A stretch of 64,000 bases of DNA from NCBI GenBank assembly GCA_946122785.1, contig CAMGYJ010000005.1, positions 33,966,002-34,030,001 of the forward strand, given 5' to 3'. The translations under genes were made by a program, and so were the position numbers. Shown piece after piece: positions 12,661 through 23,377 of this stretch. How positions within the stretch are numbered: position 1 is the first letter of the stretch; every line of letters starts with the position of its first letter. The notes under the pieces are model-generated. The model was given only the letters and a program-made list of their open reading frames with translations. It made no database searches and was not told the origin of the DNA. Origin of the DNA: Linum tenue (taxonomy: Eukaryota; Streptophyta; Magnoliopsida; Malpighiales; Linaceae).

Positions 12661-14047
12661 TGACACGCCAAAACACAACACCAAACTGCGACCAAGTGTA
12701 ATCGCAGTCCGGGAATGCAGTAACAGGCAAGTTATATTATCAACCCGGGGTCTAGATCTACTGCTTACTCCGTGATTCTCTATTATCTAGCAAACTAATT
12801 CGAGTGATTGTTGTTTAAAAGCAAAAGCAGTAAGAAAGTAGTAAACTGTTCGGTTTTCTAAAGCAGGTAAGAGTCACTCGGGAATGAGTCCCCCTAGCCC
12901 CTTAGTTAGGTTCAATTGTAATTCCCTGGGTTGATTTACTGTTGATTAGACTGCGGAAGATCCGACAGTAGCTTGGAATCTCTTAAGCTGACCAAGCCCT
13001 CTCTTTCTAACTACCCGGTAGACGACTAGTCTTCACCGGGATAGAAAGCTGAAGCAGTAAGCACAGAACTCCACTACTGGAATTGAGTTCCAGTACAAAG
13101 CAGTAAACTGGCTAACTCTCGTATAGCCAATCTCATACTATCGAATGAAGAAGCTCTAACAACCTAATCAGATTCTATCTATCTCAGGTTGCAGCAGAAA
13201 TTGAGAAAAGCTTATCAGACTCCAATCAATTCAATAAACATGCATCATTCGATTAAAATCAAACAATAATATCATCCCAAGTCATTACAATCAAATCCCT
13301 AACACAAGGAACTAGGGTTCTTCATACCCAAGTGAGAGAAAGGTTCTACTCCATAGAGAGAAAAAGGAAAACAGAAATCAGAGTAGTCATACTCATAAAG
13401 ATGAGGAAAATCTGCTCTGGGATGTCAATCTTCACTCCTAGGGACGTAATCTGGGCTTCAATGATGAGAAATCCACTCCAAAATAGCTCCTAGGGTTTGT
13501 TCTTCGCTCTTTCTCTCTCTAAAACTCTGTTTTTGCCTCAGAAAATTGAATTCCTCTTCCTTGGCTCGAATCTGCCTCCAAAAACCCGACTCTGGGCGAA
13601 TTACGGGCAGAATTACGGCCGTAATCACGTCTTGCCCGTAATTCACACCAAAACGCACGTTTCACTTAAGCTGCATGAGGAGGAGATACGCCCGTAATTT
13701 CCCAATTACCGCCAGTAATTTGGGAATTACGGTCGTAATTCTTGGGGTCTTGCCCGTAATTTTATCACCGAGAGGAAATTCTGGGGAGAAGGCTCGGCCA
13801 TTAATTTACGGGCATGCCCTGGCCAATTAAGGTCGTAATTTGGTAGGGGCTGCCCGTAATTCTGTCTGTGATTCGCCATCTGACCTCCAAATGACCCGAA
13901 ACTTGCGCCTATGCACCTCCTTACTTGCTAGGACCTGAAATACGACAAAACAACACAATCTAGCGTAAAATAGGCCAAGGAACAATCAATTCGAGCCAAA
14001 ATGGGCAGGAAACCAGAGTGAAAACACGTGCAAATACGATGCTATCA
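12661..14047 (-). repeat. 3' LTR of element B
   Basis: 1387 bp, equal in length to the partner at 28978-30364. It contains a cluster of ATTACGGCCGTAAT-type palindromes (13590-13860), about 200-450 bp in from the LTR start on the minus strand. Confidence 0.93.
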
Positions 14048-14088
14048 AATTCCCCCACACTTAACTGTTTGCTTGTCCCCAAGCAAAC
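14048..14088 (-). other. Polypurine tract and adjacent hairpin of element B
   Basis: Read on the minus strand, a perfect 9-bp stem (GTTTGCTTG / CAAGCAAAC, tetraloop GGGA, 14088-14067) is followed within a few bases by TTAAGTGTGGGGGAATT and the LTR. The PPT primes plus-strand synthesis. The hairpin is shared with C and A. Confidence 0.8.
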
Positions 14089-15978
14089 CAAGTACTACAC
14101 AAGGTAAGCTCACATATTTCAGTCAACCAACATCGGGGACAAGTCATAAAAGCACAGAACACATGAATCATACTGGTTTTCAAACATCAACACATGAACA
14201 ACTTTAATAGCAACCTAGACAACCACCACAAAGGACATTCGAGTGCAGCAAAATCGAGCAACGGAAGAGTTTCCCCCTCTGTTCACCAACCAACCGAGAC
14301 TTGACTCGACCACTCACTCAAAACAGTCAACTCATGCATCCAACTCAAGACATCAGAACAGAGACCGAGCAATCCAGGTCCTCACCGGGGTACAAGAGTA
14401 AAAAGAATATGAAAATGAATCACTCACTCTCGACCAGTGGGGTCAGGACAGTTTAATGCGAAAAATGTGCATGCTATTTCTCTCAATCCCTAACATCTCT
14501 TCACCATGATGGCAGCCTCTAAATGCTAGAGTTCACATATAGGATGTCATCACTAACTAATCAGGAGGTCTTAGACACAGGTTCAAATGACTGGCTAGGG
14601 TCTTGGACATGGGGAAAAGGCCTTTTAGGTGGTGGAAGTATTCATAGCAAAGGTTCCACATTTCCAAACCCACACAATCACAGTCAAACAAACCGGTATT
14701 CCCTTTCTGCTATTCTGCAATACTCAACATCTCAAGAGCACAAAAGCGAAGGAGGTATAAACATCAGCATTTCCAAGCCAGACTGCTAAGAAACACTACT
14801 TAATGGGAATTATTCAGATTATTGGTAGTGGCTCTCTTTTGCTTTCAATTTTTCTTTGTTTTTCTTTCATTTTTCTTAAGAGAGCCACCACTTCTGCACA
14901 TATTTCAAACATCTGCCCAACTTTTAAGCACTACCTCCAACACCCACATAAACTTTAGCAGAAACAGTAGAGAATATGTAACAACCACTTTGTGGAACCT
15001 TCTAAAAGATGCAACAAGGGTGATTTTTTCGTTATAGACCAAAAGAAAGGATAACACACGGCTCAAAGGGGCTGACTAGGGGATATGACACATCAGGACA
15101 GTCAGTTTTGGGCGTGGGCTAATCCTATGCCCCCATCATCTTAGCTAATGACAACGTGAATGCTACACATCATGAAAGAGGGATCTATCGCACAAGAAAG
15201 AAACGAGCAGGCTCAAATCTCACATGGCTACCTATATGCTCTATCTCACATTCTGATACCCTGAACTAGATGCATAAACGACTGTCAAGAATAAGTGATC
15301 AGATCAAGTCACAGTTGGTAAGCAAACAGTTGAAAAACTAAACCCCTACATCGTTCTACTGCACATCTCCGTCCTCATTATAGGTTGTCCTAGTCGCAAA
15401 CAAGTTGTCATGCATTAATCCGAAAACCGTTCAATTCATCAATCAAAACACAGTGCCAATATGATCAAACAGCAGTACTTGGAGCCCTCAAATCGTAAGA
15501 TTTGGACAGCGGACTAGGCTCCAAGCACCCATATATACGTTTCAATAAATACAAAGAACCCCCCCACACTTAAATGCGACAGTGTCCTCAATGGAGCCAA
15601 GGGAAGGGGAACGATGTTACCGTGAAACAGTGGTCAGGAACGGTGACAGGATGGCGGACCAGTCAAAAGCAGAGGACTAGACAAGGACCAGTCCGATGGG
15701 CACAGAGCTAGAACCAACAGAACACACACCTGGGGTGAAATAAACCATAGTTCCAAGTCAACAATCCACACAACGGGAACAAGAAATAAAATCAAACACA
15801 ATCCGGAGTCTAAAGCTGGAAAGATAGACAAAAGCCAAGCCCCAACTCGATGGGCGGGCAAAATCAGATCACAGCTCGTCGCCTCCATCGCCAGTGGGAG
15901 GCGGGTAGTAGTCTTCATGCCCCGGGGACGCCTCCCAAGGGTAGCTCACAGCAGCAGGATCCATGTTCCAGTAGCTCA
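14089..15978 (-). other. 3' non-coding region of element B
   Basis: About 1.9 kb without a gene, closely similar to C's 22.9-24.8 kb region read in the same element orientation. It holds a block ending GCCCCTTTGAGCCGTGTG (near 15055-15190), a PPT-like tract (15559-15573) and one copy of a two-stem motif (15478-15525). Short ORFs here are not conserved as proteins. Confidence 0.75.
15478..15525 (-). other. Two-stem structured motif, copy 1 (element B)
   Basis: Outer stem CTTGGAGCC/GGCTCCAAG (9 bp); inner stem CAAATC/GATTTG (6 bp) with a 4-nt loop; conserved linker gacagcggacta. Three further copies are at 17169-17211, 17303-17349 and 23330-23377. Confidence 0.7.
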
Positions 15979-17088
15979 TCATGTAATGCTGAGCTGAAAT
16001 GATGCGGCGGCGACCATCGCGCTCACGGTCGAGGCGGGCGTTGATGTGCTCCTGGCCAGCAAGGATCCGCTCGTTCTGGCGGGAAAGGGCTGCCAGCTGC
16101 TCGGCAATGTAGGTGGTGGGTGCTGCAGCAGACGGGCCGGCACCGGAAGTGGAGTCGCCAGGTGTAGAGGGGTGGGCCGAGTCCTCGTCCGACGAGTGGT
16201 CCGACGGGCTGCAGCATCACTCGCCTCGGGTAGCTCCTCACCCTCTGGTGCACGAGGAACAGGGCGAGGCAAGCCCCGGATCCAGGTCACGTTCCCGTCG
16301 TGCTCCAGTATCAGCTGGCGCCGGAGGGTCTCCCTGGAGAATGGCGTCGCCTCCTGGATGAGAGTGAACCCGGAGAGGTCAACGTTGTAGTACCGCGCCA
16401 GGGCAGTGACCACCGGCCCACACGCCAGGGGTCGATTACACCGTTTACGCTTGGCAACGGTCCTGGCGATGAGAGAGGACAGATGGAGGTTGTCCACCTC
16501 GTGGCTCATGGAGTGCAGGCAATGCAGGGTGCGGAGCTGAAGATGACTGGTGGAGCCCTCGCTGGGGGTGTAGGATTTCCCCAACAGCTGGTTGATGATG
16601 CGCCACTCTGGTCGCAGCTGAGTGGCCGTGGTGTGGCCCAGTGTGAAAACAGCTCCTGCAAACTCCGGGAGGCAGATCCTCTCGAAGAACTGCTGGTCCC
16701 GAAAGATGGGACTGTCGGGCTCCTCGATGGCCAGGTGACAGGGGAATGGTGGAAGGAGCCCCAGCGCCCGACCAAAGTCGTCATAGCTCAGGGAGTAGAA
16801 CTCCCCTCCGAGTCGGAACTGGATGGTGTTGCCGTGCGCGCCCGCGTGGGTCCGGAAATGCTCGAAGGTGGAGTAGAACTCCCAGAGGAGCTCCTGATAA
16901 ACCGGCTCGGCAAGGCAGATGAGGCGGCGCCAAGAGAAAGCGCGGATGGCAGCCTCCATTGCCTCGCGAGCACCCAGCTCTTCAAAGACCCTCCAGTCGA
17001 GGTAATGGTGCTGAACGACTTTGCGGCGGCGGATGTCCCGCAAAGTCTTCCTCTGGTCGGTGTCGAGCAGGTGCAAGAACGTGTTCAT
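15979..17088 (-). CDS. ATHILA ORF-1-like protein of element B
   Basis: An intact 369-codon ORF. I chose the ATG at 17088 because it directly follows a splice-acceptor-like GGCTGCAG (near 17091), as in A's ORF1 and the 56-kb gene. Family hallmarks are WEFYSTF (residues 69-75), FRLGG (91-95) and SYDDFGRALGL (101-111), then a helical domain to about residue 265. The last ~100 residues are Arg/Pro-rich and low in complexity. I see no membrane span or signal peptide, so an envelope role is not supported. Function is unknown. It lies 3' of gag-PR in the place where Athila elements carry a third gene. The open frame, in an element whose gag has four stops, suggests either chance or later selection or exchange. 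Confidence 0.8.
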   Translation of the reverse strand: MNTFLHLLDTDQRKTLRDIRRRKVVQHHYLDWRVFEELGAREAMEAAIRAFSWRRLICLAEPVYQELLWEFYSTFEHFRTHAGAHGNTIQFRLGGEFYSLSYDDFGRALGLLPPFPCHLAIEEPDSPIFRDQQFFERICLPEFAGAVFTLGHTTATQLRPEWRIINQLLGKSYTPSEGSTSHLQLRTLHCLHSMSHEVDNLHLSSLIARTVAKRKRCNRPLACGPVVTALARYYNVDLSGFTLIQEATPFSRETLRRQLILEHDGNVTWIRGLPRPVPRAPEGEELPEASDAAARRTTRRTRTRPTPLHLATPLPVPARLLQHPPPTLPSSWQPFPARTSGSLLARSTSTPASTVSAMVAAASFQLSIT

Positions 17089-17168
17089 TTTCCTGCAGCC
17101 ACAAAACAGCAGAACCCCAACAACATACATGGAAAGTCGTCAATGGTGAGGTCACAATCATCCTCACC

Positions 17169-17211
17169 CGGGGCCCTCGAATCATAAATTCGGACAGCGG
17201 ACTAGGCCCCG
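17169..17211 (-). other. Two-stem structured motif, copy 2
   Basis: Outer stem CGGGGCC/GGCCCCG, inner stem CGAAT/ATTCG, linker gacagcggacta unchanged. Compared with copy 1, both stems carry paired substitutions that keep pairing. Confidence 0.65.
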
Positions 17212-17302
17212 AGAAAGGGGGAAAAACATTCATAACCAATCAGAATCATTCACCATTCACAACCAATCAGAATCATTCACCATTCACAGAAACTCAAACG
17301 CA

Positions 17303-17349
17303 CTTGGAGCCCTCGGATTATAAACCCGGACAGCAAATTAGGCTCCAAG
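17303..17349 (-). other. Two-stem structured motif, copy 3
   Basis: Outer stem CTTGGAGCC/GGCTCCAAG as in copy 1. The inner stem is reduced to CGG/CCG, with a further A-T to G-C paired change. Linker gacagcaaatta. Confidence 0.6.
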
Positions 17350-18456
17350 CGGGACAATCACAACTCATATTACTCGGTAGGCCAACCGAAAGATGAACAA
17401 ACAAAGCAAGCAACAATGTAGGCCTACCGAATTAATTCAAGCACAAACCAATTCCCGAAATTCCTCACTAAACTCACAATATCAATCCTCCACAAATGAC
17501 AAGTAAAAGTATAGAAGCACACCTGGAGGTACAAGAGGATATAGTGGGTAAGGTGAGGGAAGACTGAGAGACCACAAAAATCGCCGGGAAACTCGCCGGG
17601 AGGCTCGCCGGAGTTTCGTCGCCGGCAACTTCACCAGAGCCAAACTCACCCAAAACTTTGGGGAATGAAGCCCCAAGTACCAGGAACGCGGTGGTGGTCG
17701 CGGTTTCGCGATCGGAGGTCCGAGGAGGGAGATCGGGCCGGAGGAACACCGAAGGGTCGCGGTTTTCCGGCGACCCAAACCACCACGAAACTCGACCCCA
17801 CTGGTATAGACTTGTGGGCGCCGACGAGAGGAGCACGGGGGTGGTCTCGGAATTTAATTTGGACCTCCGGTGAGCGAGATATGGCCGGAAAACCACCGGA
17901 GAAGAGAGTGGTTCGAGTTTTCCGGTGAGAGGGGAGAGAAACTGGCCAGAAAAAATGGGGGAGAGAGAGAGTGGGGTCTTGGCCGCCACTTTTTAAACGA
18001 GGCTCGGGGGGAATTACGGGCAGGATTACGGGCGTAATTCCCCCTGGCCTTGCCCGTAATTTTATGGCCGAGCGCACTCTGCCCCTTCTGGGCGAATTAC
18101 GGGCAGGGGTGTTAATAATTACGACCGTAATTCTTACCCCTTGCCCGTAATTTCTATGCCGAGCGCGTTTTTCAGTTTTTCTGTTCTGAATTAATTACGG
18201 GCAGGGGGTATATGAATTACGACCGTAATTAGTCCCCCCATGCCCGTAATTTTACTGCCGAGGGCCATTTTTCTCCAGTTTTTAAGCTGCAAATTCGAAC
18301 ATCCAAACCTAAACGTGCCCCAGTTCAAAATATACACCACCATAGACCAAAATAGACCATCCGGGGCACGAGAAACATTCCAGAAAGACTCTAGACAGAC
18401 TCAATGACTCGAAAACGACAAAAATTAAAAAGGAAAAAGGATAGAAATGCAAACCG

Positions 18457-18480
18457 TGGTGTGGTTGCCTCCCCACAAGC
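18457..18480 (-). other. Post-gag hairpin of element B
   Basis: On the minus strand GCTTGTGGGGAGGCAACCACAC follows the gag stop (18521) by about 40 nt. TGTGG can pair with CCACA around the GGAGGCAA segment. It is homologous to C 22980-22997 and A 9986-10003. Confidence 0.55.
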
Positions 18481-18520
18481 GCTTCTTTGCCGTCTTTTAG
18501 CTGGACGCCAGTATGGATGC

Positions 18521-18619
18521 TCAGGGAAGTGTAGGATCAGGTGCCTTCAAGAGCGGATCCACATCGCTCTTGAGGTACAGCTTCAAATGGTGGCCATGCA
18601 CGCGACGAATGTGACCACC
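18521..18619 (-). pseudogene. C-terminal end of element B gag-PR, beyond the C insertion
   Basis: The reading frame of B's gag (28832-26155) resumes here after the C insertion and ends at a TGA (18523-18521). The tail contains HHLKLYLKSDVDPLL, nearly identical to C's gag tail. Confidence 0.85.
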
Positions 18620-19960
18620 TGATAGATCGATAATTATACATGTTTTTACCCCTATTCTGAGGCCGTTTGCGACGAGGAATCTCGTGGTTTAAGCCGATTT
18701 CACGCTAGGTTGTGTGTTTATGTCATATTTCAGGTCCCGGCGTTGGAATCGAGGCGGAGAAACGAGTTCTGGGTCGAAAGGAGCAAGGTTGGGACGAATA
18801 GGGCCGAAGGAGCAAAATACCCGGTCAGGTGGCCAAATACCCGACCGGGTATTAACCAAGGTTGGGCGCCCGAGAAACAGAGAGGGGCCCGGGCACAGCA
18901 GTTAAATCCCCGGTCGGGGATTTTGGTGTTGGACCGGGTATTTCCCTCTTTAGTGAAACGGGGCGTTGCAGAGATACCCGGTCAGAACCCAAAATACCCG
19001 ACCGGGTATTTTGACCGGGTATCGCGACCAGGCAGAGGATTTAAGAGAGAAGAAGGCCAACATTGAAGGGGTCCGAGTTTTTGAGAGAGAAACCGATACC
19101 TAGAGAGAGAAAGCGTCGAACCAGAGTTCTCAAGCGCCATAGATCGATCTTCAACACCATTGGAGCCCGTCTTGAGCTTGGAGAAGTGCGATTAAACGTC
19201 CAGAAGCAGGAATCCAACTTCACAGTATGATTTCCGTGTCTGAATCTGCTTTTGCTTCTTTCTCTATGGAGTAGTTTCCCCATTCATCTGGGTATGGAGA
19301 ACCCTAGATTTGTATGCTAGGTCTGATTGTATGAACCCAAGTACAGTGTTTGTGAATTGATTATATTCGATTGAGGTTTGATTGATTGAATGACTTGAAT
19401 CCTGATCAAATTCCTGTTGTTTCTGCTTTAACCTGGAATGAGAATATCTGCCTAGGTTGATAGAGTACCCTTAATCGAAGGTAGCGAATTGGTGACTTTA
19501 GTCGAGGAGCCAATTCGCTATTCTGTACCGAAGTCGATTCGGTAGTGGAGGTTTGGTTCATTAGGGCCTCAATCTGTTTACTCCGGTGGAGGTTAGTCGC
19601 CCGCTAGAGACTCAGATTGAGAGGGTCTGGAGACCTTTAGTCGAGACTTCAGGCTAATTGAGAACCTTCCGCAGTATAACTTTCATGAAAACTGATCTTG
19701 GTAAATTGCAATCCGACTTAACTGCAGTCTAGGGGGAAACCATATCCGGGTGACCTCTCTTGACTTGACAACAAACCGTTTACTTGCTTTGTGTTTTGTT
19801 TGCTTCAGTTTCACTAAAAGTTCACTGCTAAATAACAAGAATTCACCGAGTAGTCATCACATCTAGGACCCGGGTTGACATTAAAACCCGACCCGCTATA
19901 CTACGCTTTAGGAAGTGGTTATACTTGGCCATTTTCTAGGGTGACAGTAGGAGTGAGTTA
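18620..19960 (+). repeat. 5' LTR of element C
   Basis: 1341 bp. It contains a cluster of AATACCCG(A/G)CCGGGTATT-type palindromes (about 18818-19025), about 200-410 bp from the LTR start, followed by GGATTTAAGAG, a weak TATA candidate (near 19035). Confidence 0.95.
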
Positions 19961-19965
19961 AGTTT

Positions 19966-19984
19966 TTGGCGCCGTTGCCGGGGA
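19966..19984 (+). other. Primer-binding site of element C
   Basis: TGGCGCCGTTGCCGGGGA begins 6 nt after the 5' LTR. It matches the tRNA-Asp type used by many plant Ty3/gypsy elements. Confidence 0.85.
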
Positions 19985-20108
19985 CGGCTAGGTTGTTGAA
20001 GAAAAGTGATTTCTGTTACTTTAGCATTTTCATTTTTTGCATTGAGTTTTTGCTTTGTCCCACTTGTGCCTTCACGGGTTTGCTTGCTTGAGTGTGTGCA
20101 GGTAGTGC

Positions 20109-22934
20109 ATGACCCGTAGCCAGTCAGGAGGTTTACTGCCGTTGGATCCAGAGCTTGAACGCACTTGCCGCCAACTTAGGAGACAACAGCGAGCTAGACT
20201 GGTTACGGGAGAGCACATAGACGGCCACTTGACCAGCGATTCTGAGGAAGAGTACGAGATGGAGGGCGAAGACATCCCACAACCGGGGAATGCTCGACAG
20301 GCTCCCCCGGTGAATCAGCATCCACCACCACCGCCGGGTCCCACTTTGGAGTACTACTACACTCCACGGATTGCTGACATCCGCCCGGTCATCCTCTATC
20401 CACCCATCCCAGCAAATAACTTCGAGATCAAGCCAGGATGGATTCAGCTCATCACATCCTCTATCCAGTTCCATGGCTTGAAGGATGAGGAAGCCCGGGC
20501 ACACCTTTCTCGTTTTCTGCAGCTGACAAACGGTTTCAAGCTGAATGGTGTTCCGGATGATGCAATCCGCCTTCATCTCTTCCCCCATTCTCTGGCGGGG
20601 AATGCTAAGAGGTGGTTGGAGACCCAGCCCCCACTGTCCATCACGTCTTGGGACGATCTGGCGGATAAGTTCGTGCACAGATATTATCCGGCATCGAAGA
20701 CTACTGAGATTCAGCGGGAGATCACTCACTTCCGCCAAGAGCCAGATGAGTCCCTTCGTGATGCATGGGAGCGGTACATGGGATACTTCTGGCAGTGTCC
20801 CCATCATGGCTTCAGCGATGCTTTCACAGTGGGGAACTTCTACAGTGCCATCACCCCAGACAGCCAGAGGGTGATCGAGTCTCTATGCCCAGGAGGGGAT
20901 ATCCTTACTAAGACTCCACCCGAGCTGAACCAGATGATCAGTACTTTGGCTGCCCGCGATCATTCCTGGGGGCAGAGCAGCAGAGGCAGGCACTCCCGGG
21001 ACCGTGGTGTGCATGCTATGGAGGCCAGATCCGGGTTAGAGCAGCAGGTGGCTGAGTTGGTGCAGACCCTGAAGCAGCCTAACAGTCTCCTTCCGGGTCG
21101 AGGTGTAGCTGCGCCTCCGGTAGCTCAGTGCCAGTGGTGTGAGAGTCCGAACCATCTGGTGGAGGACTGCCAGGCTATGCGGGAGTCCTCTACTCCCCAA
21201 GAACAGTTGGCCTTCATCGCCAATGCTCGGCGCCTCGATCCATACAGTAACACATACAATGAGGGATGGCGCCAGCATCCCAACTTCGCCTGGAGCAACA
21301 ACACCAACAAACCACCTGGTTTCCCAGCACCAGCAGGTGGTTTTCAGCAGAGGCAACCCTACCAGGATAGGCAAGGGCCACCACCACAGCAGCAGCCCTA
21401 CCAGCCTAGGCAAGGGCAGCCATTCCAGCAGCCCCAGGGCCAGTTTGCTCAGCCTCCAGCAGCCGCAGCTCCCGATAATCAGATGGCTGATCTGAAGAAC
21501 ATTTTGGCGACATTCATGACCACCAGCCAGGCGAATTTCGCAAGGGTGGACCAGAGCATAGCTTCTTTGGAGGCAGGGCAGAGGAACCAGGGTGCTATTT
21601 TGCAAGATCTACAGCACCAGGTCGGTGTCCTAGCGCGCCAGCTTACTGCTCGGGCCCCGGGGACTCTACCTGCCACCACCATCCCCAATCCACGGGACCC
21701 GCACGAGACCGCACATGCCATTTTCACCCTGAGCGGCAGGCCTACATCAGCTGATCCTGCCCCGACCAGGCAGGAGGAACCATTACCTGCTTCAGCACTT
21801 CCAGCCGGTGATACAGAAGTGTGGGTGGAGAAGGAAGCCCCTGCTCCCAAGCCACAACCAGTGGTGAAGGAGCACGTACCCCAGCTTCCCTTCCCCACTC
21901 GCCTTCACAAGGACAAGCTGGAGACTGAGTTTGCCAATTTTATGGCAATGTTGAAGCAGCTCAACATCAGCATACCATTTGTGGAGGCACTGTCGAAGAT
22001 GCCCAAGTACGCTAAGTTCATGAAAGATCTCTGCACCAACAAGAAGAAACTTGGGGATCTCTCGACAGTGCTGCTGAGCGAGGAATGTTCTGCCATCCTG
22101 CAGAACAAGCTGCCCGAAAAGCGCAAGGACCCAGGGAGTTTTACTATCCCTCTTACTATTGGCAGCATGCATGTAGGAAAGTCCTTGGCGGACCTAGGCG
22201 CTAGCATTAATGTCATGCCATACAAATTGTTCAAAAAGCTAGACCTAGGTGAACTTAGCCCTACTAGGATGAGCATTCAGCTAGCTGATCGTTCTGTGGT
22301 GCATCCTAGGGGTATCATAGAAGATTTGCTTGTTAATGTGGGTGCATTCACATATCCTGTTGATTTTGTTATTCTGGATATAAATGATGATGTGGATGTG
22401 CCTTTGATTCTAGGTAGACCATTTCTTGCCACCGCCAAGGCACTGATTGATGTGCATGATGGTAAACTGATCTTGCGTGCTGGAAATGAACAGGCTGTTT
22501 TTCCTGTGACTGAGTCTGATCATTGTGCTATGATTTCTGTAGCGCCTGTGCATGCTATTTCTGACCGGATACACGAGCCTGTCGTGTATCCTTCTGCACC
22601 TCTCATTTTGCAGGACCCGCCTATCATTCCTCCGCCGCCACTCCATCCAGCCTCGCCTTCGAACAAAAAGCTCAAGGAGGAGTGGCGGCCGAAGCCGCAA
22701 GTGGCTAAGCCTGCACGGAAGAAGAGTGGAGACCACTATGAGCTGGTCCCACCCCCCGCACCACGACCACCCTGGCCATCCGAGTACTCACTCGCCTGCA
22801 TCTTGCCGGATGGCCAGGTCGAGCTGACTTCTGCTGGTGGTTGCAGCCGTCGGGTGCACGGTCACTACCTGAAGCTGTACCTCAAGAGCGATGTGGATCC
22901 GCTCTTGGAGGCACCTGTTCCTGCACTTCCCTGA
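20109..22934 (+). CDS. Gag-protease polyprotein of element C (intact, 941 aa)
   Basis: Structural polyprotein of a Ty3/gypsy (Athila lineage) element. The retrotransposon gag domain covers roughly residues 90-290, with WERYMGYF and CPHHGF near 215-235. A Pro/Gln-rich linker lies on both sides of a CCHC knuckle, CQWCESPNHLVEDC (about 341-354; C-X2-C-X4-H-X4-C). The retropepsin-like region has DLGASINVMPY (near 695) and VPLILGRPFLATAKA (near 765). The active site reads D-L-G rather than the usual D-S/T-G, as is common in this group. The tail is Pro-rich. The start is in GTGTGCAGGTAGTGCATGAC, also conserved before B's gag and in a fragment at 31855. The ORF stops before any RT. Codon reading is clean, unlike B. 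Confidence 0.95.
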   Translation: MTRSQSGGLLPLDPELERTCRQLRRQQRARLVTGEHIDGHLTSDSEEEYEMEGEDIPQPGNARQAPPVNQHPPPPPGPTLEYYYTPRIADIRPVILYPPIPANNFEIKPGWIQLITSSIQFHGLKDEEARAHLSRFLQLTNGFKLNGVPDDAIRLHLFPHSLAGNAKRWLETQPPLSITSWDDLADKFVHRYYPASKTTEIQREITHFRQEPDESLRDAWERYMGYFWQCPHHGFSDAFTVGNFYSAITPDSQRVIESLCPGGDILTKTPPELNQMISTLAARDHSWGQSSRGRHSRDRGVHAMEARSGLEQQVAELVQTLKQPNSLLPGRGVAAPPVAQCQWCESPNHLVEDCQAMRESSTPQEQLAFIANARRLDPYSNTYNEGWRQHPNFAWSNNTNKPPGFPAPAGGFQQRQPYQDRQGPPPQQQPYQPRQGQPFQQPQGQFAQPPAAAAPDNQMADLKNILATFMTTSQANFARVDQSIASLEAGQRNQGAILQDLQHQVGVLARQLTARAPGTLPATTIPNPRDPHETAHAIFTLSGRPTSADPAPTRQEEPLPASALPAGDTEVWVEKEAPAPKPQPVVKEHVPQLPFPTRLHKDKLETEFANFMAMLKQLNISIPFVEALSKMPKYAKFMKDLCTNKKKLGDLSTVLLSEECSAILQNKLPEKRKDPGSFTIPLTIGSMHVGKSLADLGASINVMPYKLFKKLDLGELSPTRMSIQLADRSVVHPRGIIEDLLVNVGAFTYPVDFVILDINDDVDVPLILGRPFLATAKALIDVHDGKLILRAGNEQAVFPVTESDHCAMISVAPVHAISDRIHEPVVYPSAPLILQDPPIIPPPPLHPASPSNKKLKEEWRPKPQVAKPARKKSGDHYELVPPPAPRPPWPSEYSLACILPDGQVELTSAGGCSRRVHGHYLKLYLKSDVDPLLEAPVPALP

Positions 22935-22979
22935 GTATCCACCATGGGCGTCCAGCTAAAAGACGGTAAAGAAGCGCTT

Positions 22980-22997
22980 GTGGGGAGGCAACCCCAC
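22980..22997 (+). other. Post-gag hairpin of element C
   Basis: GTGGGG (22980-22985) pairs with CCCCAC (22992-22997) around AGGCAA, 45 nt after the gag stop. Confidence 0.65.
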
Positions 22998-23329
22998 CAC
23001 GGTTTGACTTTCTTTCTTATGTTTCGAGTCGGATTGCGATTTGGTTTTGTTTTGGTTTGTTTCATTTGTTCTGGATGATGTCTTATTGGGCTGACTGTTG
23101 GACCTAACGTATGTGTTTGAGCTTTTTGGTCTCTTTTAGCTCTGCCTGTGTTCCCGACTGGTCCTCTCTCCAGTCCGTCCCATGCCGACTGGTCCATTTC
23201 CAGTCTCCTGCAGTCTGTGCACACCGGTAACATCGTTCCCCTTTCCTTCCCTCTTCTCCATTGAGGGCAATGTCGATCTTAAGTGTGGGGGGGTGTTTAT
23301 CTTTTGACTGCATTAGCTCTGTTTGGGTG

Positions 23330-23377
23330 CTTGGAGCCTAGTCCACTGTCCAAATCTTACGATTTGAGGGCTCCAAG
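23330..23377 (+). other. Two-stem structured motif, copy 4 (element C)
   Basis: CTTGGAGCC (23330-23338) pairs with GGCTCCAAG (23369-23377). CAAATC/GATTTG forms an inner stem with loop ttac. In element orientation it is equivalent to B copy 1. Confidence 0.7.

Larger units (their letters stand above)
17089..18265 (-). promoter_or_regulatory. Putative internal promoter, leader exon and leader intron of B's ORF1
   Basis: Read on the minus strand: a cluster of GAATTACGGGC / GCCCGTAATT inverted motifs (18265-18005), then a CT-rich leader (GAGAGAGAGTGGGG on the plus strand at about 17955-17975), then a CTCCGGCGAGCC block like the one in A (near 17600). A possible donor CTCCAG|GTGTGC lies near 17524, with an intron to the acceptor at about 17091. 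The intron holds two copies of the two-stem motif (17169-17211, 17303-17349) and a ~27-bp tandem pair (17230-17288). The order matches A's ORF1 and the 56-kb gene. Confidence 0.5.

Noticed and set aside
15979..17088. Envelope-like gene for B's ORF1
   Set aside because: It sits where an env-like gene would be, but no signal peptide, transmembrane segment or cleavage motif is visible. Its motifs match the ATHILA ORF-1 group instead.
16300..17187. 295-codon plus-strand ORF
   Set aside because: Antisense shadow of the ATHILA ORF-1 of element B, which has the family motifs.
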